A stretch of DNA of 64,000 nucleotides, taken from DATKAB01 sp964542745 (lineage in GTDB: Bacteria; Eisenbacteria; RBG-16-71-46). A program made the position numbers and the translations under genes. Positions 63,588 to 64,000 of the stretch are shown here, piece by piece. Every line of letters begins with the position of its first letter. Positions within the stretch are counted from its first letter, which is position 1. A model generated the notes under the pieces. That model had not been told where the DNA came from. It ran no database searches and saw only the letters and a program-made list of their open reading frames with translations. The stretch lies in NCBI GenBank assembly GCA_964542745.1, contig CAZIVR010000002.1:1-64000 (forward strand). The letters are read 5' to 3'.

Positions 63588-64000
63588 ATGAGCCCATTCG
63601 GCAGCATTCCGCCGCGCGCCGCGCGGCGGTGGCTGGTCGCCGCGGCGATCGCCGCGGCCGCGCTCGGGCTCGCCTCGTGCGGCGGGAAGTCGAGCCCGGC
63701 CGCCCCCGACGCGGGCCCGGGACCGGGCCCGGGACCGGGCCCCGGCGGCGGATCGTCGCCCGGGGACAGCGCGCGCTGGGCGGTGATCGACGGGGCCTCG
63801 AGCCTCTATCACTCGCTGCGCGGCGACCCGACGCGCGACGCGGCGACGCTCGCCTACCTCACGGCCCAGCCCAACGTGGAGGCCGCCGGGGTCTCGGACT
63901 CGCTCGACAACCTGTGGGCGCGCTTCGACGACGAGCGCCTGCTGCTCCTGATCGACAACCGGCTGCCCGCCGTGCCCGTGCCGCCCTCGCCGGCGCGCGA
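63588..64000 (+). CDS. Lipoprotein, 3' partial
   Basis: The ATG at 63588 follows GGTGGAGG. The frame runs off the window after about 137 codons. Signal peptide with lipobox A-L-G-L-A-S-C (residue 31), then an S-S-P-A-A-P linker and a P-G-P-G repeat encoded by near-perfect 12-bp DNA repeats (63711-63745). The mature part starts W-A-V-I-D-G-A-S-S-L-Y-H-S-L and continues helical. Its 5' end is divergent from the CHAT operon across 257 bp in which I see only a weak inverted repeat (63484-63508). No family can be named from this fragment. Confidence 0.75.
   Translation, partial: MSPFGSIPPRAARRWLVAAAIAAAALGLASCGGKSSPAAPDAGPGPGPGPGPGGGSSPGDSARWAVIDGASSLYHSLRGDPTRDAATLAYLTAQPNVEAAGVSDSLDNLWARFDDERLLLLIDNRLPAVPVPPSPAR

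Overview
This is a very GC-rich, densely coded bacterial window with about 46 genes, most neighbours overlapping by 1-4 bases (ATGA/GTGA junctions). The envelope is Gram-negative: there is an RND pump with TolC-like and adaptor partners, a TonB-dependent receptor, and a periplasmic Nrf nitrite reductase. An exported nuclease with a FlgD-like/type-IX-like C-terminal domain points to the FCB superphylum. A Candidatus Eisenbacteria-like lineage is my best guess, but that is inference, with no marker gene to prove it.

Layout. 1-2.3 kb: end of a right-handed beta-helix protein plus an exported protein, both of visibly lower GC. 2.4-9.3 kb: housekeeping and orphan genes (DUF3798 lipoprotein, DinB-like protein, thioredoxin-like lipoprotein, 58-residue zinc ribbon, PAP2 phosphatase, SirB1-like protein, MutY, membrane protein). 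9.4-15.8 kb: tetR-tolC-adaptor-RND efflux operon. 16.0-21.0 kb: coupled ATP-grasp/PHP/glycosyltransferase/polysaccharide deacetylase/TfoX operon. 21.0-22.0 kb: exported NHL propeller. 22.2-26.25 kb: SSS transporter plus TonB receptor behind a TPP riboswitch with its own terminator, a predicted thiamine uptake operon. 26.35-30.8 kb: exported protein, rhomboid protease, FAD/Fe-S oxidoreductase. 31-43 kb: nitrogen block with type III glutamine synthetase, a 2197-residue rearranged glutamate-synthase-like protein, an aminotransferase and NrfHA nitrite reductase. 43-46.8 kb: two-component system facing two exported proteins. 46.9-49.7 kb: TldD/PmbA-type peptidase pair, TldD with a Tat signal. 50-54 kb: exported endonuclease I, another exported protein, flavin monooxygenase. 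54-59.3 kb: ABC-F ATPase and SWIM-SNF2 helicase. 59.3-63.3 kb: exported TPR-CHAT protease, ECF sigma factor and a one-pass membrane protein in a single overlapping operon. 63.6 kb to the end: start of a lipoprotein gene.

The most novel signal is a shared C-terminal tag. Four otherwise unrelated signal-peptide proteins (genes ending at 2261, 21028, 26352 and 52919) finish with S-W-G-x-[IVL]-K-x-[LM]-Y-[RH]. It looks like an undescribed C-terminal sorting or anchoring signal. The second candidate system is the CHAT protease-ECF sigma-membrane protein operon, whose layout suggests protease-triggered sigma release across the membrane.
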